Below are positions 19,586-32,279 of a DNA stretch of 50,085 nt, in pieces; the stretch's first letter is position 1, and every line of letters begins with the position of its first letter. The position numbers and the translations under genes are program-made. The DNA lies in assembly GCA_027575765.1 (NCBI GenBank), contig JANBPT010000255.1, forward strand, positions 1-50,085. Direction: 5' to 3'. The stretch comes from Tieghemiomyces parasiticus. Lineage: Eukaryota; Kickxellomycota; Dimargaritomycetes; Dimargaritales; Dimargaritaceae. The notes under the pieces are model-generated. The model saw nothing but the letters and a program-made list of their open reading frames with translations, had not been told where the DNA came from and searched no databases.

Positions 19586-20323
19586 GGCGGGAAGAAGTAT
19601 GGCCACCGAAAGGGCTAGAGATGGACTTTTTGATCAGGTGGCGCAGGCAAGGGATACAGGAGTTCAGTTGGTGGACTGGCGAGCGGGCGGTCTCCAGTCC
19701 CGGATTCAAGGCAGGAGTGTCGAATAAAAGGGCAAAATCAGGCAAGTACGAACACCGGGCCGGACGTGCTCAGAAACGGCACTGTGAAAGCAACGGCTGG
19801 AGGGAGGGATAAAGGGAGGGAAGAAAGACAATTCGTTAAACGCGCTTGCAAAGGCGGATGAGGCAAAGTAAACCAAGCGGGCAAGGCCGCCCCGCTGGGC
19901 CCCTTAACATGTAAATAAACCATGTTTACTGTTGGAGCCAGCGGTCGGGAGCGGAAAGGCGTGGCACCCGCCCCTCTCCCTCCACTCCTTCACTGTCGCT
20001 CATTACCTCCCTACCTTGGACTGGGTGTCCGTCCTATCCCCGAGCGGCATTGGAAGTCAGCCAGGCAAATTCAACACTGAAAAGGGGTGCTGGCAGCCCA
20101 AATGCCCCTTTTGTTTTGGTCGGCTGTGAATCTAATTCATTGGATCGATCTTTCCAATGTCATGCTTGTTTATCATACCTTTTACTTTTTTTTTTTTACT
20201 TTTCCATTATGTTCGCAGTTATCGTGTCACTTTACTGATCGGAGTAAGCCACCCCCACAATGTAGGAAGAATAAAAAAGAAGGCACTCCCGTACATGGTT
20301 GAATAGAGGGGGGGGTGAAACTG
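19586..20323. other. intergenic stretch, possible upstream exon
   Basis: Upstream region of the Byr4/Bfa1-like gene and downstream region of IMP4. On the minus strand a CTAG acceptor-like site near 19617 follows a CTGAT-type branch site; no upstream exon with matching features could be fixed. A T-rich run occurs at 20187-20200. Confidence 0.35.
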
Positions 20324-21187
20324 TTACAGATTCTGACGCTTGTGGGATGTCCGCTGGAAGTTGCGCAGGACCCATTCGACGTCAGCCTCTTTGATTTCGA
20401 CGGTACCCAACCGAATCTCATAAGGCCGCATCTCGAAGCGGGGGCCGACCTCGGCCAGCATGACTTCCTTGTGGGATACGGGCTGGTAAACGTGATGTCG
20501 GAACGAAATAAAGTCGTCCTCATTGGAAAACGCGATGGTCCGCCGGGAGTCCTCCTTGGGCACGGGAAACAGATACTTGAGCACGTCGCGGATCCGGTAA
20601 CCGAGCTTGGACTGAAAGTTATCGAAAATCAAGTGTGGAAACGCCTCGGACATGGCACCGAGATCGGGGACGTCGTGGCGCAGCACGACGTTGTAGAGCG
20701 TAAAGTACACGGTGGGGCCATAGGGCAGGTGGGATACAATCATGCTGTCGGGCTGGCCTTTACTCTCGCCCAGAATGATCAAATCCGTCACGTCGTTAGC
20801 CCGGCACGTCTCCATGATCTCTTCCGTCACGTACTTGCCACGGTTGACCTTTTGTGCGTTCGGAAACACCATCCGCATCTCCTTAGCGAACAGCTTAAGC
20901 CGACTGCTGGCGTCGCGCGACGTCGTAATCAGAATCTTGGGGTCGCTAATACCGGCCCGCGCGTACTCATTGTCGATCATGCTGCGCTCGTTCGCCTCCT
21001 GCGCCTCGTCCAGCGTCATGCCGTGTAGTACATCATAGGCTCCGTCCTTAAGCTCCTTCGGAAGCTTGTTCTTCTCCTCAAGCGCCTTCTTAAGTTCTTG
21101 CCGGCGTTCCAGGATGGACTGCTCCTTGGACTCAAGTGCCTTGCGGTACAAGTACTCCCGGCGAAGGCGGGTCTGGCGACGGATCAT
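20324..21187 (-). CDS. IMP4: U3 snoRNP protein IMP4 (Brix domain)
   Basis: 287 residues, intronless, full family length. Imp4 binds U3 snoRNA together with Mpp10 and Imp3 in the small-subunit processome and helps U3 pair with pre-18S rRNA in the nucleolus. The N-terminus MIRRQTRLRREYLYRKALE is the near-invariant basic helix of Imp4, followed by a charged coiled-coil region to about residue 45. The Brix domain runs from about residue 83 (PKILITTSRDASSRL) through FPNAQKVNRGKY, HLPYGPTVYFTLYNVVLRHD and HLIFDNF to the C-terminal RFEMRPYEIRLGTVE. All landmarks are in order with no break. It shares a 530 bp divergent upstream region with the DUF2039 gene; a (GT)n tract begins 64 nt from its start codon. 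Confidence 0.96.
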   Translation of the reverse strand: MIRRQTRLRREYLYRKALESKEQSILERRQELKKALEEKNKLPKELKDGAYDVLHGMTLDEAQEANERSMIDNEYARAGISDPKILITTSRDASSRLKLFAKEMRMVFPNAQKVNRGKYVTEEIMETCRANDVTDLIILGESKGQPDSMIVSHLPYGPTVYFTLYNVVLRHDVPDLGAMSEAFPHLIFDNFQSKLGYRIRDVLKYLFPVPKEDSRRTIAFSNEDDFISFRHHVYQPVSHKEVMLAEVGPRFEMRPYEIRLGTVEIKEADVEWVLRNFQRTSHKRQNL

Positions 21188-21251
21188 GGTTGAAAATCGG
21201 GCTGGACGGAAGTGGGTACGAGGAGCGTTAAGGGCAGGTCGAAATGCAGTG

Positions 21252-21272
21252 GTGTGTGTGTGTGTGTGTGTG
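21252..21272 (-). repeat. (CA)n tract in the IMP4 5' leader
   Basis: About ten dinucleotide units (GT on plus, CA in the IMP4 sense), 65-85 nt upstream of the IMP4 start codon. Poly-T runs at 21429-21455 lie between it and the divergent DUF2039 gene. Confidence 0.8.
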
Positions 21273-21717
21273 GTCCTGTAAACGTCTTGGTGTATCCGAT
21301 GGTAGAATGAGATTATCAGTTAATGAGGCAAACAAAGGCTTACGGGGATTCGTAAAAAAAAAAGGAGAGCGAATTCCCCGAGACAGTTCAGCAGATCTCA
21401 TACGGGACTGGCCACCTGGTGCTAGTGTGATTTTTTTTCTTTAATAATTTTTTTTTGGTCACCTAGCACCAAGAGTCTCTCATTCACATTCATGTCTCTC
21501 TCGAAAATCAACTCGGACAACAATAAGAAAAAAAGAGACCAAGTCGGACCCCTTTGAAGCCACTCGGATTCCGCCTCTGGATTCGGTTGCACTTGTTGAC
21601 ATTCATCCCATCCCCAAGCTGTACGATATCTACCTTCCCCTCTCCCCTCCTTCAGCCCCATCTTATACCGAGGTATTTCACCGCTTTCCTCTTCACTTCA
21701 AGACTTTCAGCATAGAC

Positions 21718-22497
21718 ATGGCCGGGCCCAACAAAGTCAGTACAGGTGGCAAGAAGACGGGCCAGAAGTACCAAAACAGCCACGCTTTCATCCACAACCG
21801 CAACTCCAAGAAAACGCGAACCATCCTGGCGCTCCCGGTGAACGGCCTGTGTAAGCGGTGTTACGACGTGATTCAATGGCGCAAGACGTACCGCAAATAT
21901 AAACCTCTAACTGTAGCCAAGAAGTGCGTTCGCTGCGAGCAAAAGAAAGTACGTGAGGCGTACCATATTCTATGCCGCGACTGCGCCCGTGACCTCAAGG
22001 TGTGCGCAAAGTGCCAGACCACCGGCGAGATCATCAAAAAGTAAGTTATAGAAGCCGTGAGGAGATCCGTACGATTATGATGGGATGCAATGCGGTCGTG
22101 GACTAGTCATGACAGGATAAGGAAACCCCCCCCCAAAGAAGAGGCCGAATCCGTTAGTAACCCCGTCCCCTCCTATCTGTCCTCCCCCCGAAATATATAT
22201 TTTGTGTGGTATCTAAACCTTCACAGCGAGGAGAAGACACCCCAGGAACTTGCTGAGGAACAGCGCAAGATCGAAGACCTACTCAGCAACCTCACCGAGC
22301 GGAAGCGGCGGGCATACCAGCGTCGCTTGGCCCGCGGCGAAGAATTGGACCTGGACCAAATTGCGGCCGAGGGCTCCGACGACGACGACTTTGATTTCAG
22401 CGACTCCGCCGAGGAGGATTCTGCCGCCCAGGTCGACTCGGATGACAATGGGGAAGATGATACTCGGCCCGCCGGTAAGGTCAGCTTTGCGTCCTAG
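21718..22497 (+). CDS. DUF2039 zinc-ribbon protein, C9orf85-like (2 exons)
   Basis: Join of 21718-22040 and 22227-22497, 197 residues. The GTAAGT donor and TTCACAG acceptor give phase 2 and keep the frame; a CTAAAC branch-like site lies 12 nt before the acceptor. Four CxxC pairs (C45/C48, C70/C73, C86/C89, C96/C99) in the order CKRC, CVRC, CRDC, CAKC, with QWRKTYRKYKPL between the first two, match the DUF2039 family (human C9orf85) and suggest two zinc-binding sites. The second exon adds a charged coiled coil (EEKTPQELAEEQRKIEDLL), an acidic run and the tail GKVSFAS. The family is conserved in eukaryotes but its function is unknown; divergent pairing with IMP4 is compatible with, but does not prove, a role in RNA or ribosome work. 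Confidence 0.88.
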
Positions 22498-24144
22498 TTC
22501 CCCTCCCCCCTCCGTCTCCACCTCCTCATTCTACCGTTTCCTCCAGCCTCGGTTTATTAGCGTCATTAATCACTCTGTTGGTTAGCACCTTGTCTGCTTG
22601 GGACAAGTACCCACCTCTCAGTAAATTGGAATTCAGAGGTACCTGTATGTCATCTCGCACGCATGGGTTCAGAGAGGGTAATCAGCTTTGGATCGATCTG
22701 ACACGCACAGCGTAACGCCACCGTCTACCACACAGAGTTTCTCAAGAATTGATTCAATACTTCATCATTTGACCCTCGCTCTTTACCCTGCCAAGTGTTG
22801 GATGTAATCTCGAATACATATATATATATACGATTTTTAGATTTCAAAATATGTATCTTCTTATTTAACCGCACTCACTTATAATCTGTGTTATTGGTAT
22901 ATATTTAAACTCATGAGTATCAGGTCTGGGGCAAGCATTCGTATGCTTTATGCTTATAGGCGTCACAGCATAGCGTGGGCGGTATGCGCCAGGTAAAATG
23001 AACAGGGTCGAGCGCGGGAATGAAGCCATGTGTAGAATAAACGTAACAGTGATTGAGACGAATACCAAGTAGTACATTTATGTAGGTTGGAATATCTCAA
23101 AGTGACTGGGAGGAGAGGGCACGGAGTTTTTCTGGTCCAGCGGTCGGTTGGTGACGATTTGCACGAGAGGGTACTCAATCAGATTAACTACTATGGTGGG
23201 GAGAGAACTATTCGAACCGAAGACCCAGTGGTCGCGAGAAGAAGACTGGTGGTAAGGGCCAAGGTCCGCTGAGATTTGCAAGGCAACACCGAGATGTGGT
23301 GTCTGACCGTACCATTTGACAGTCTGACGACGCTTGCAAGGAAAGCTAATATCAGGAACTGATAGGGAGTTCGCAGGACCGGTTATGGGCTACAAAATGG
23401 CCGGCATACGAGCCAGCTGTCGGTCAAGTAGGGAATCAGCTAGTATTTTGTTGGCAGTGCGGAAAATAGCAATGAATGAGAATATCACGGGATCTGGGAA
23501 TGGTGGGCATGGTTTATAAGCATCTGTAATAGCCCACAGGGAAAAGGTATTCCATATGACGCTAGCTCTGATTCTTAATATTTTCCCCCTAAAAAAATCA
23601 ACAACAGAATAGATGGTGTTGGATCAGTAGACGCAATGTGGTGGGCATTGGGGGTTGACGCTCCCCCCAAATGTATGTTTTACTTTCCCAGCGGCGGTTT
23701 TCGTCTCTACGAATTGCCGAGAAAGGTTGGGATACAGACAGGAAAAAAAGGAAAGAAGTGAAGGACAGCTTCGGTGCTACCCAATCCACGCCTGGTACGT
23801 CCCCTTGTGACAGCAACGATGACGGGTAACAACTTCGGTACCTCGACTCGGAGAGGAAACCTCGCACATGCACCACTAGTGCCCGGCCGCCTCCATACGT
23901 TACGCTGTTGTGCTTCGCCTTAATTCACGCTCGTTGAGACATGTACCCCCCCCTCTCCTAGCCTGCCGGATGGGAAGGACCTAGCTGAGTAACGTATCTT
24001 GGATTCGGAACCATTGATCGGGCTGGGGTGGGGATGTGAAACGACAGGTCAATGGCTATCTATATAGCTGCGGTTCGTCTGGTCTGTGAACTGACTCCCT
24101 TACCTTTCTATCCGTGTTGTCCTAAATAGATTTTATTTCTTACT
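22498..24144. other. intergenic stretch, no gene recognised
   Basis: AT-rich between 22560 and 23080 with a (TA)n tract at about 22817-22830. Frames at 23087-23272 and 23598-23876 show no features. The last 100 nt before 24145 are likely the leader of the next gene. Confidence 0.45.
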
Positions 24145-25699
24145 ATGAGATTATTTTCGCTTTCGTACCTTTATCTGGCCTATGGGCTCTACTCCCAACC
24201 TAGCGTCCAAGCGGGAGGGCTACCGGACCTGCCGCCTGAACTTATCAATGGCATCGTCAGCCAACTTAACCATCATGATTTTAGAGAAACCGCCCTAGCT
24301 AGCTCTAAACTGCGTACGAGCCTCCAGTATACCCAACCCGGAACAGCATACCAGGTACGTTATAATCACTATTGGCGAGTCAGTAGCTTACTTTGCATCT
24401 AAGCTGCTGTTGTGCGCAGGGCAATTTATCCATAGATAGCCACCGTTCTGCAGTCCATTAACCCCCGTTTGCAACGACGTCACCTACTTCTCAACATCTT
24501 AATTATACCCATAACCAAAGACACTCAATGGCTATGGGAAGTTCCTCGCCGAATGTTTGCTGCCATCGCCCCCTCAAGGGACTGGTGCTATGGACACTCT
24601 GTCTTTGATATTTCGCTGGATATTCCGCCCCCATCACCCCTTGCCACCGGTGGAAGAGCAAATCTCGACACTGCGTCCGGCACTTACATCCTTTTTCCGT
24701 GGTGTTTTTTACCGAACTCTCATTGCGGGCCATCTAGCTGAGTACCAAATTTCGCCGGTGGGTACTCTCTGCCCTCAGGGTCGCGGCTTCTTGGTAGGCC
24801 CATACCCGAGCTCGACCACCCTCCAAAACTGTGAGGCCATGTCGTATGAAGCACTTGCTCGGCGGCTCCGTATTTCCCCCATTAGTACGATGCCGCCGAC
24901 CGACGGTGTGGATCGCAACTTCATACCTACCCTAAAGCGTATTCACGCGGCGGCCCACCCACTGGCTATGAACGGCCCTGTTGACCACACCAGGCTGTCT
25001 AAGCTGGATTTTGTTGCGTACGCTCTTGCCACGGGCCACGTCGGCTTTCTCGCTCAGCTGACAGCCTACTTGGTATCCAACCCTCCCGGAGCGGCACTGA
25101 CCACTTTTCTCACAACCATAATCCCTGGGGAACACATTAACTTGGCCACCCAACTCCGTGGCATCCAGGGCTCCCGCCTAATCTCGCGCTCAGGGGTAAG
25201 TGCCGATATTCGTCGAGCTCAAATGAGTCTGGGTCGTACCTGGCTGCTGAATGAATTTGTCGAAGGGCTAGCACCACATCTCTTTCACGCGACCATTCTC
25301 AGTCTCGCCGCGCGAGGTGATAACCATGCCCTCATGGACTACCTGGATAAAATTGACGCCATGATCGTCCAGCCGGGCATTGACACGTTGAACAAGGTGA
25401 CAGGAATCAATTTGGCACTGCTAGTGGCCGTCCATGCTAATCAGCCTAAGGTTGTAGCCACCCTGATCAGGCTAGTTGGCCCTCAGCAGGTGGCCATCCT
25501 AGCTGCTGTAGCTAAAAAATTAGGTTGGGAATCCACCGTCGCCAAGCTAACTCGGCTGGCATCGCAGGCTGAGTTGTCACTCACCACAGCCAACGTGTAT
25601 TTCCAGAGTAACGTTGTTTATCTCAATCTGGAGGGTGTACTTCACTATCTGTCGTATGGCGAAGTTGAGAGTAGTGGCCACGGTAGTCAGACCAACTAA
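24145..25699 (+). pseudogene. secreted F-box-like protein with apparent frameshift
   Basis: Exon 1 (24145-24354) encodes a signal peptide (residues 1-23, MRLFSLSYLYLAYGLYSQPS then VQA) followed by an F-box-like stretch, LPDLPPELINGIVSQLNHHD then FRETALASSKLR. A GTACGT donor joins in phase 0 to a CATAG acceptor at 24434-24435; exon 2 continues as IATVLQSINPRLQRRHLLL and WLWEVPRRMFAAIAP. The long remaining frame (to the stop at 25697-25699, about 370 residues, hydrophobic/helical, no known domain) lies one base further on, so the reading frame must shift somewhere between about 24560 and 24680. No GTRAGT intron is available there; the C runs at 24569-24573 and 24628-24632 are likely sites of an extra base. 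It is either a recent pseudogene, an unusual intron or a sequencing indel. Secretion of an F-box-like protein is unusual. Confidence 0.55.
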
Positions 25700-26142
25700 T
25701 CAACTGGTCCCTAGGGCTTGAATTTATGTGGGAATCTGAATATAAATATAAGGAAGTAGTATTAAGGCCAGATTGTATCAACAATCTACTGACCATATGT
25801 ATCGGGGGGCATCGGCCCACAGCGTTTCCCACTGACTCGAATGCAGATGGAAGCTTGAGGTTGATATCTTATAACAACAATAATCCTAGTAGTCATGCTG
25901 CCGTCGCGTCAGTATTAATAGCCAGGCAGGTCTACCCGTTGGCTCAACCATACGTATGTTATCTGCATACTTGGCCCATACCTACGTGAGCAATATCCCT
26001 TATTCAAGCTGAAGGGTGAAAAAGCATTCGCCCCATTTGCATCCACTTTCTCGCTTCTAGGTTCTCACCCTTCATCGCCGTTGTCGCCCCGGCCGAATCC
26101 TACCCTGCCTTTCACATTCGTACTGTGTCCCAGCGTCCAACC
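25700..26142. other. short intergenic region before the TTC1 gene
   Basis: AT-rich left half and C/T-rich right half leading into the TTC1-like start codon; no gene seen. Confidence 0.4.
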
Positions 26143-27734
26143 ATGGCCCACCAAAGTTCCGCCACGAATCCAAAGCGGATGCGTGAGGAATCGTCGTCCA
26201 GGTCCAGTAGCGGGGAGTGGCTCTCGGACGAAGGCTCCTACTCAGATGAGGGGCCAACCGCGGACGACAGGTCGTGCTCGGACGAGGATTCGTATGCTAG
26301 CGACGAGTCAATCACGGACGAGCCACCTACTACGGATGAAGACGACAGCTCAAAGGTAAGGCCGGTGGCTGGCAGCTTTAAGCCATGTTCTATGATATCT
26401 GCATCGGCTGACCCGTCCAAAGTCCGAGACGCACCGAGTGTAGCTCCTTTACTGCGGGGCAGATATTGACCCAACTATCATCCCGTACGCTAACGACTGC
26501 CCGTTATTTGATTAACTACCCTGACCTCCATTTCACCTGGTTTGGGGCCACAGTCTATTGAGGAGGCCCGCCGCATCAAGGAACTCGGCAACAACCATTT
26601 CCGTGCGGCCGATTTCGACGCCGCCCTCAACGAGTACGAGGAGGCTCTGCGGGTCTGTCCGTCAGCTGAGCTTATGGACCTGGCTGTACTCTACAGCAAC
26701 CTGGCCGCTTGCTATCTCAAGTTGGTGAGTATTCGAGTACATTCAAGCTGTCATTGTTAATGGGTTTTGGGGAGGGGGCCACGATGGTAACCTAGACCCC
26801 GGCCTGTCTCTCCTAATGAGCTGACCGTACCTTTGACTAATCACTTTTATCCGTTTCTAACGTCATCCCGGGGGGGGATACCACCACCACAGGAGAAATG
26901 GAAAGACGCCATCGAATGTGCCACCCAGTCGCTAGAGTCTCAGCCTGATTTCCCCAAGGCTTTGTACCGCCGGGCCTCCGCAAATCTGGCTCTGGGCACA
27001 ATGCATTCCCTTCTCGAGGCCCAGTCCGGTAAGTTTAACGACGGCTTGGTAGCCCAATCGGCAAGGAAAAACACGCCTCAACATTGCGTAGACATGAATC
27101 ATGGGCCCACACGGGCCAATATGATCTCCCCCCCTCCCTTCTCCAACCACTTTCGCATTCGCCTCCGCGGATTTAATAACACCTCGAGGAACTCGTGTAA
27201 CTCTCGAACCCAACCGGTACACGTACGACAGACCTCAGAATCTTGACAGAACTCCCAGACACCTCACCGGCGGTCAAAGCGGATTGCGAGCGCCGCTTGC
27301 GTGAGCTGCCGGCCCGTATCGACAAGACGCACGAGGAGGAAAAGGACAAGATGCTAGGTAAGTGTCCCCTTCCCCTCTGCCGAAGGGTACGCGCAACGGC
27401 CAGGGCGGGTTCTCTAACTACCAACGTTTTGGTCTACCCCTTGCTAGACTCGCCGGCTTTGTTTCGAGAAGGGAGCTTAGGCTTTGACCTGTCCGCCTAC
27501 CCTCAATTTACCACATTGTATGGGTTTATTGAGATAATTCTAATATTGAACACACACACACGGCTCTCTATACTGTGATCAACCCATAACTTCCTCTCAG
27601 GCCAACTGAAGGACCTAGGTAATTCGCTCCTTGGCAAGTTCGGCATGTCCCTGGACAATTTCCAGACCCAGCGTGACCCTGCTACAGGCCAGACTTCGAT
27701 CAATTTTGGTCAAAAGCCACAGTCGCCGAAGTAG
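26143..27734 (+). CDS. TTC1: TTC1-like tetratricopeptide repeat protein (5 exons)
   Basis: Join of 26143-26355, 26554-26724, 26893-27028, 27232-27357 and 27601-27734, 259 residues; donors GTAAGG, GTGAGT, GTAAGT, GTAAGT, all acceptors AG and in phase. Exon 1 is an acidic Ser/Asp/Glu tail. Exons 2-4 carry TPR-type helices: SIEEARRIKELGNNHFRAAD with FDAALNEYEEAL, LYSNLAACYLKL, and WKDAIECATQSLE with FPKALYRRASANLAL. The C-terminus MLGQLKDLGNSLLGKFGMSL then DNFQTQRDPATGQTSINFGQ is the very conserved end of TTC1, a cochaperone-type adaptor reported to bind Hsp70/Hsp90 and G-alpha proteins. For exon 4 the acceptor at 27231 is preferred over 27249 because it restores the helix DLRILTELPD. Convergent with TGS1, 232 nt between the stops. 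Confidence 0.9.
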
Positions 27735-27966
27735 AGGCGTGGAGGATAACATTATTGTTTGACGGTTGAAAAAATGACCTGATTAAGTGTAGTGCGGATT
27801 TAGGACTAGGTGTATAGTACAGTTTAGTGTTGGAGGCCCCCAGCTTTCATCCAGGGGTCCATAAAATGCCACAATACAAAAATTGCACATCATAATGAGA
27901 AAACATAGCGAGTAAAAAAAATAGTAGAAATGTACTTGGGTTACAATCTGGATGAGTGGGTGGGGT

Positions 27967-29686
<1,720 letters not shown>

Positions 29687-30505
29687 CGGATCGTGGGTCA
29701 GGATGTGGAGAAGGCTACAAGAGGGAATGCCAGACGACACCGACGTAATAATAGGTCATGGGGAGGAAACTACAAGGGGGCTTCCCGGGACATGCACGGA
29801 ATGGGCAACTGTATTATATAAAAAAAAGAAAAAAAATGTCCGCGTCGCTGCAGGCCAGCTTTTGGTATGGCTGGGGGAGCAAATAGCGGAATCAGTAGCA
29901 ATGCGGGGTATGATGGGCCTTCACGTGGTGAGAGGCCCCTGGCACTTCCCCCCTCCTCTAAGGAACAGACCTAGCCACTACGCAGGTTAGAAGGCCGCAA
30001 GCATTTGTAGCCTGAAAGAGCCCAGGTCCTGTAGAAGGAATTATCCAACGAACCCAAGGCCGGAAGACTAGGGAAACGAGCGAGTACCTGGATGGCTGTG
30101 GTGGCCTAGGGGGAATTCTGATGGCGTCACCAGCCTTTAATGGCATTGGGGGAAGGAGGGACAGCTCATGCCTTGGCCCGAGACCACTATGTGTGCTTGA
30201 CCTTCTGTTCATGTCGAGTAGGTTCGAACCTGACGTTTAGTTTCTCTTCAAATTGGCCCTCTACCTACCCCTATTTCGCATTGCTCATTTCGTCCGTACA
30301 CTCTGCCACACGAACTGACTCCAGCCAGCGCCTTTCTAGTTTCTTAGACCGTGCAATACATCCACACCACCACCAATTCGCACTCAGCTACATGAACTCC
30401 CCTCCCTACCCCCCCTAGCCAATCGCCTTGCCACCTATCTTCAAGCTCCGGTGTGTGTGTGTGTGTGTGTGTGCAAGCCGCCTAAAACCGCAAAGCCCTT
30501 ACGCC
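29687..30505. other. divergent intergenic region
   Basis: Between TGS1 (minus) and the Dsc4-like gene (plus). From about 30180 the plus strand becomes pyrimidine-rich; a (GT)n tract at 30451-30473 ends 32 nt before the Dsc4 start codon. GGTTCGAACC at about 30220 resembles a tRNA B box but no tRNA fold surrounds it. Confidence 0.45.
30451..30473 (+). repeat. (GT)n tract in the Dsc4-like gene leader
   Basis: About eleven GT units on the sense strand, ending 32 nt before the ATG at 30506, so probably inside the 5' UTR. Confidence 0.8.
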
Positions 30506-31725
30506 ATGGCGACAATACCCACCCGCCAAGAGATGGCCATCTACCGGCTGGTTCAGATTCTGGAGTGCCACCTGCGGTTCTCCTTCCTTCTCATGTACCT
30601 ATTCGACAAGAGCCTCATCTTCTACTTACTGCGGAACGTGGCGGCCAGGGTAAGTGGTTGACCACTTGGGGTTGGAGAGTCCTAAACAATCACGGACTTA
30701 CGGGACGTAGGCCCGCCTTATTGATCTAGCCAACCCGCTAATTTCGTCACGCGTACCGGCCTATTGCCTCCATACATCCCTCCCTCCCTCCCTTCGCTGT
30801 CCCTGGGGACATCGGTCACGTTCGTATCACAGTACCTGACCATCCGGGCACCTTCCGTGTCCCTGCGCCAGCTCGGTTTGCTCATCCTTTTCGCCAACGC
30901 CGTCAGTATCATCTGGCACGCCGGCCTCACGCCCACCTACAGCCTCATGATCGACTTTGTCGGCCAGTGTAAGTTCACAAAGGTCTTTGAGGCGCAAAAC
31001 TTGGTAGGGTGTAATTCATTGACAGTTGTTTGTAATCGCCAACCCCCCTCCTCTAATACCGGTCTATCTAACGCTGCGCTTACAATCGAGGCCACCTTTC
31101 GCCACTGCCTCTCACTCTCGCCACTTCGCCTCTAGCTTGGGCCCACGTCACCCTGGTCCTGGCCTTCTTCAACACTTACACCCTCGTCGTTCAGTTGGTA
31201 CTGGCACTGGTCATGTTCAAGGCATACAACCCGGCGGCTCGCGACCCGGCCGAACAGCGGGAAAGTGAGGGTGGCGACGTATCGCCCTCTGCCAGGGTGC
31301 GCCCACCCCTCAACCAGGAATTGATCTCAGCCATCCTGAGCCAGCTCGCCCGCACTGTGGAGAGCCACTCACAAGGCACCCCGTCGACCAGCGAGGCTGC
31401 CGAGACTAATGCCACTAACCTTACGAGTACGACTCCCAGCCCGAACCCGGTAGAATCCCCAGCCACTACGGAACCGACGACATCGCTGCGGCCCCCCGTG
31501 GCCCCGACAACACGCGAGGCAACAGCGCCAGTGGCTGCGAGTGAAGAAACCGCCCTACTCAATGGGGCCGACACCATCGAAATGGACCCCAATGGAGCGC
31601 CCACGGAAGAAGACCCTTACGCACCCGTGATTGATCTCTCGTGGTTGACCGTGCGGGATCTCTACCGCCGTTCCGCGGAGGCCTATGCTACCCCGGCGGA
31701 GAATACGGAGCGACTACCAGTTTAG
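30506..31725 (+). CDS. DUF1746 protein, Dsc E3 ligase subunit 4-like (3 exons)
   Basis: Join of 30506-30649, 30833-30968 and 31136-31725, 289 residues; GTAAGT donors, CACAG and CTCTAG acceptors, phases 0 and 1. The N-terminal half is a membrane domain: LQ/E-rich helix then FSFLLMYLFDKSLIFYLLR, LGLLILFANAVSIIWHA, the hallmark SLMIDFVGQ at the end of exon 2, and WAHVTLVLAFFNTYTLVVQL. This order matches DUF1746, the family of fission-yeast Dsc4, a subunit of the Golgi Dsc ubiquitin-ligase complex that acts in sterol-regulated SREBP cleavage and membrane-protein quality control. The C-terminal 160 residues are Pro/Thr/Ser/Glu-rich and presumably cytosolic, ending with a conserved-looking APVIDLSWLTVRDLYRR. 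Strictly fungal family, supporting the organism call. Confidence 0.85.
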
Positions 31726-32279
31726 AAATGTGGCCGGACGATGGGGGGGGGGATATCGTTATTTTTATTTTACCTATCCGTAGAACCTGAAGGGTGTTCA
31801 CGTCCCTCCGACCCTGCCCCAGCAAAGGGTATCCGCTACACCTGTCGCCCTCCCCTCTTTGTGTTTAGGGTGTTTTGTACTTTAATGCAACTGTAATTCT
31901 TGCCCCCACCACACTAATGGGAAACGTAGCAAATCTTGGAGTTATTTAACCTGTTGGCACCTGTTGGAGTAGCCAAGGGTGAGGTAGATCTGGTTCAGGC
32001 AGAAGCAAAAAACCCACCTATTAGTCTTTGTGGACGATGGGGCCTTAAACTCGTATCGGAGTGATTTAGTGGCTGTAGTACATTGAGGTGGTAATTGACC
32101 TTGACTGCGTCCCACTAAACAAAGCATCATTTTTTTTTGAGATCCCTAACTGCCAAACGGAGTACCGCAACAACTTGAGTGCAATTGATGGGCGCTTCAC
32201 AGTGACTGGCAGTGGTCACAATCACAGGGTGCCCCAACACTGACGACTGGACTCCCAGACTCGGTTGAAACGCTGTCTG
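31726..32279. other. intergenic, no gene recognised
   Basis: Downstream of the Dsc4-like gene. A minus-strand stretch reading IYLTLGYSNRCQQVK to a stop at 31942 follows an AG acceptor-like site and could be a terminal exon of the unresolved region to its right, but nothing fixes this. Confidence 0.3.

Noticed and set aside
30181..30250. tRNA B-box-like GGTTCGAACC at about 30220
   Set aside because: The flanking sequence does not form a T stem or acceptor stem and no proper A box lies at the right distance.
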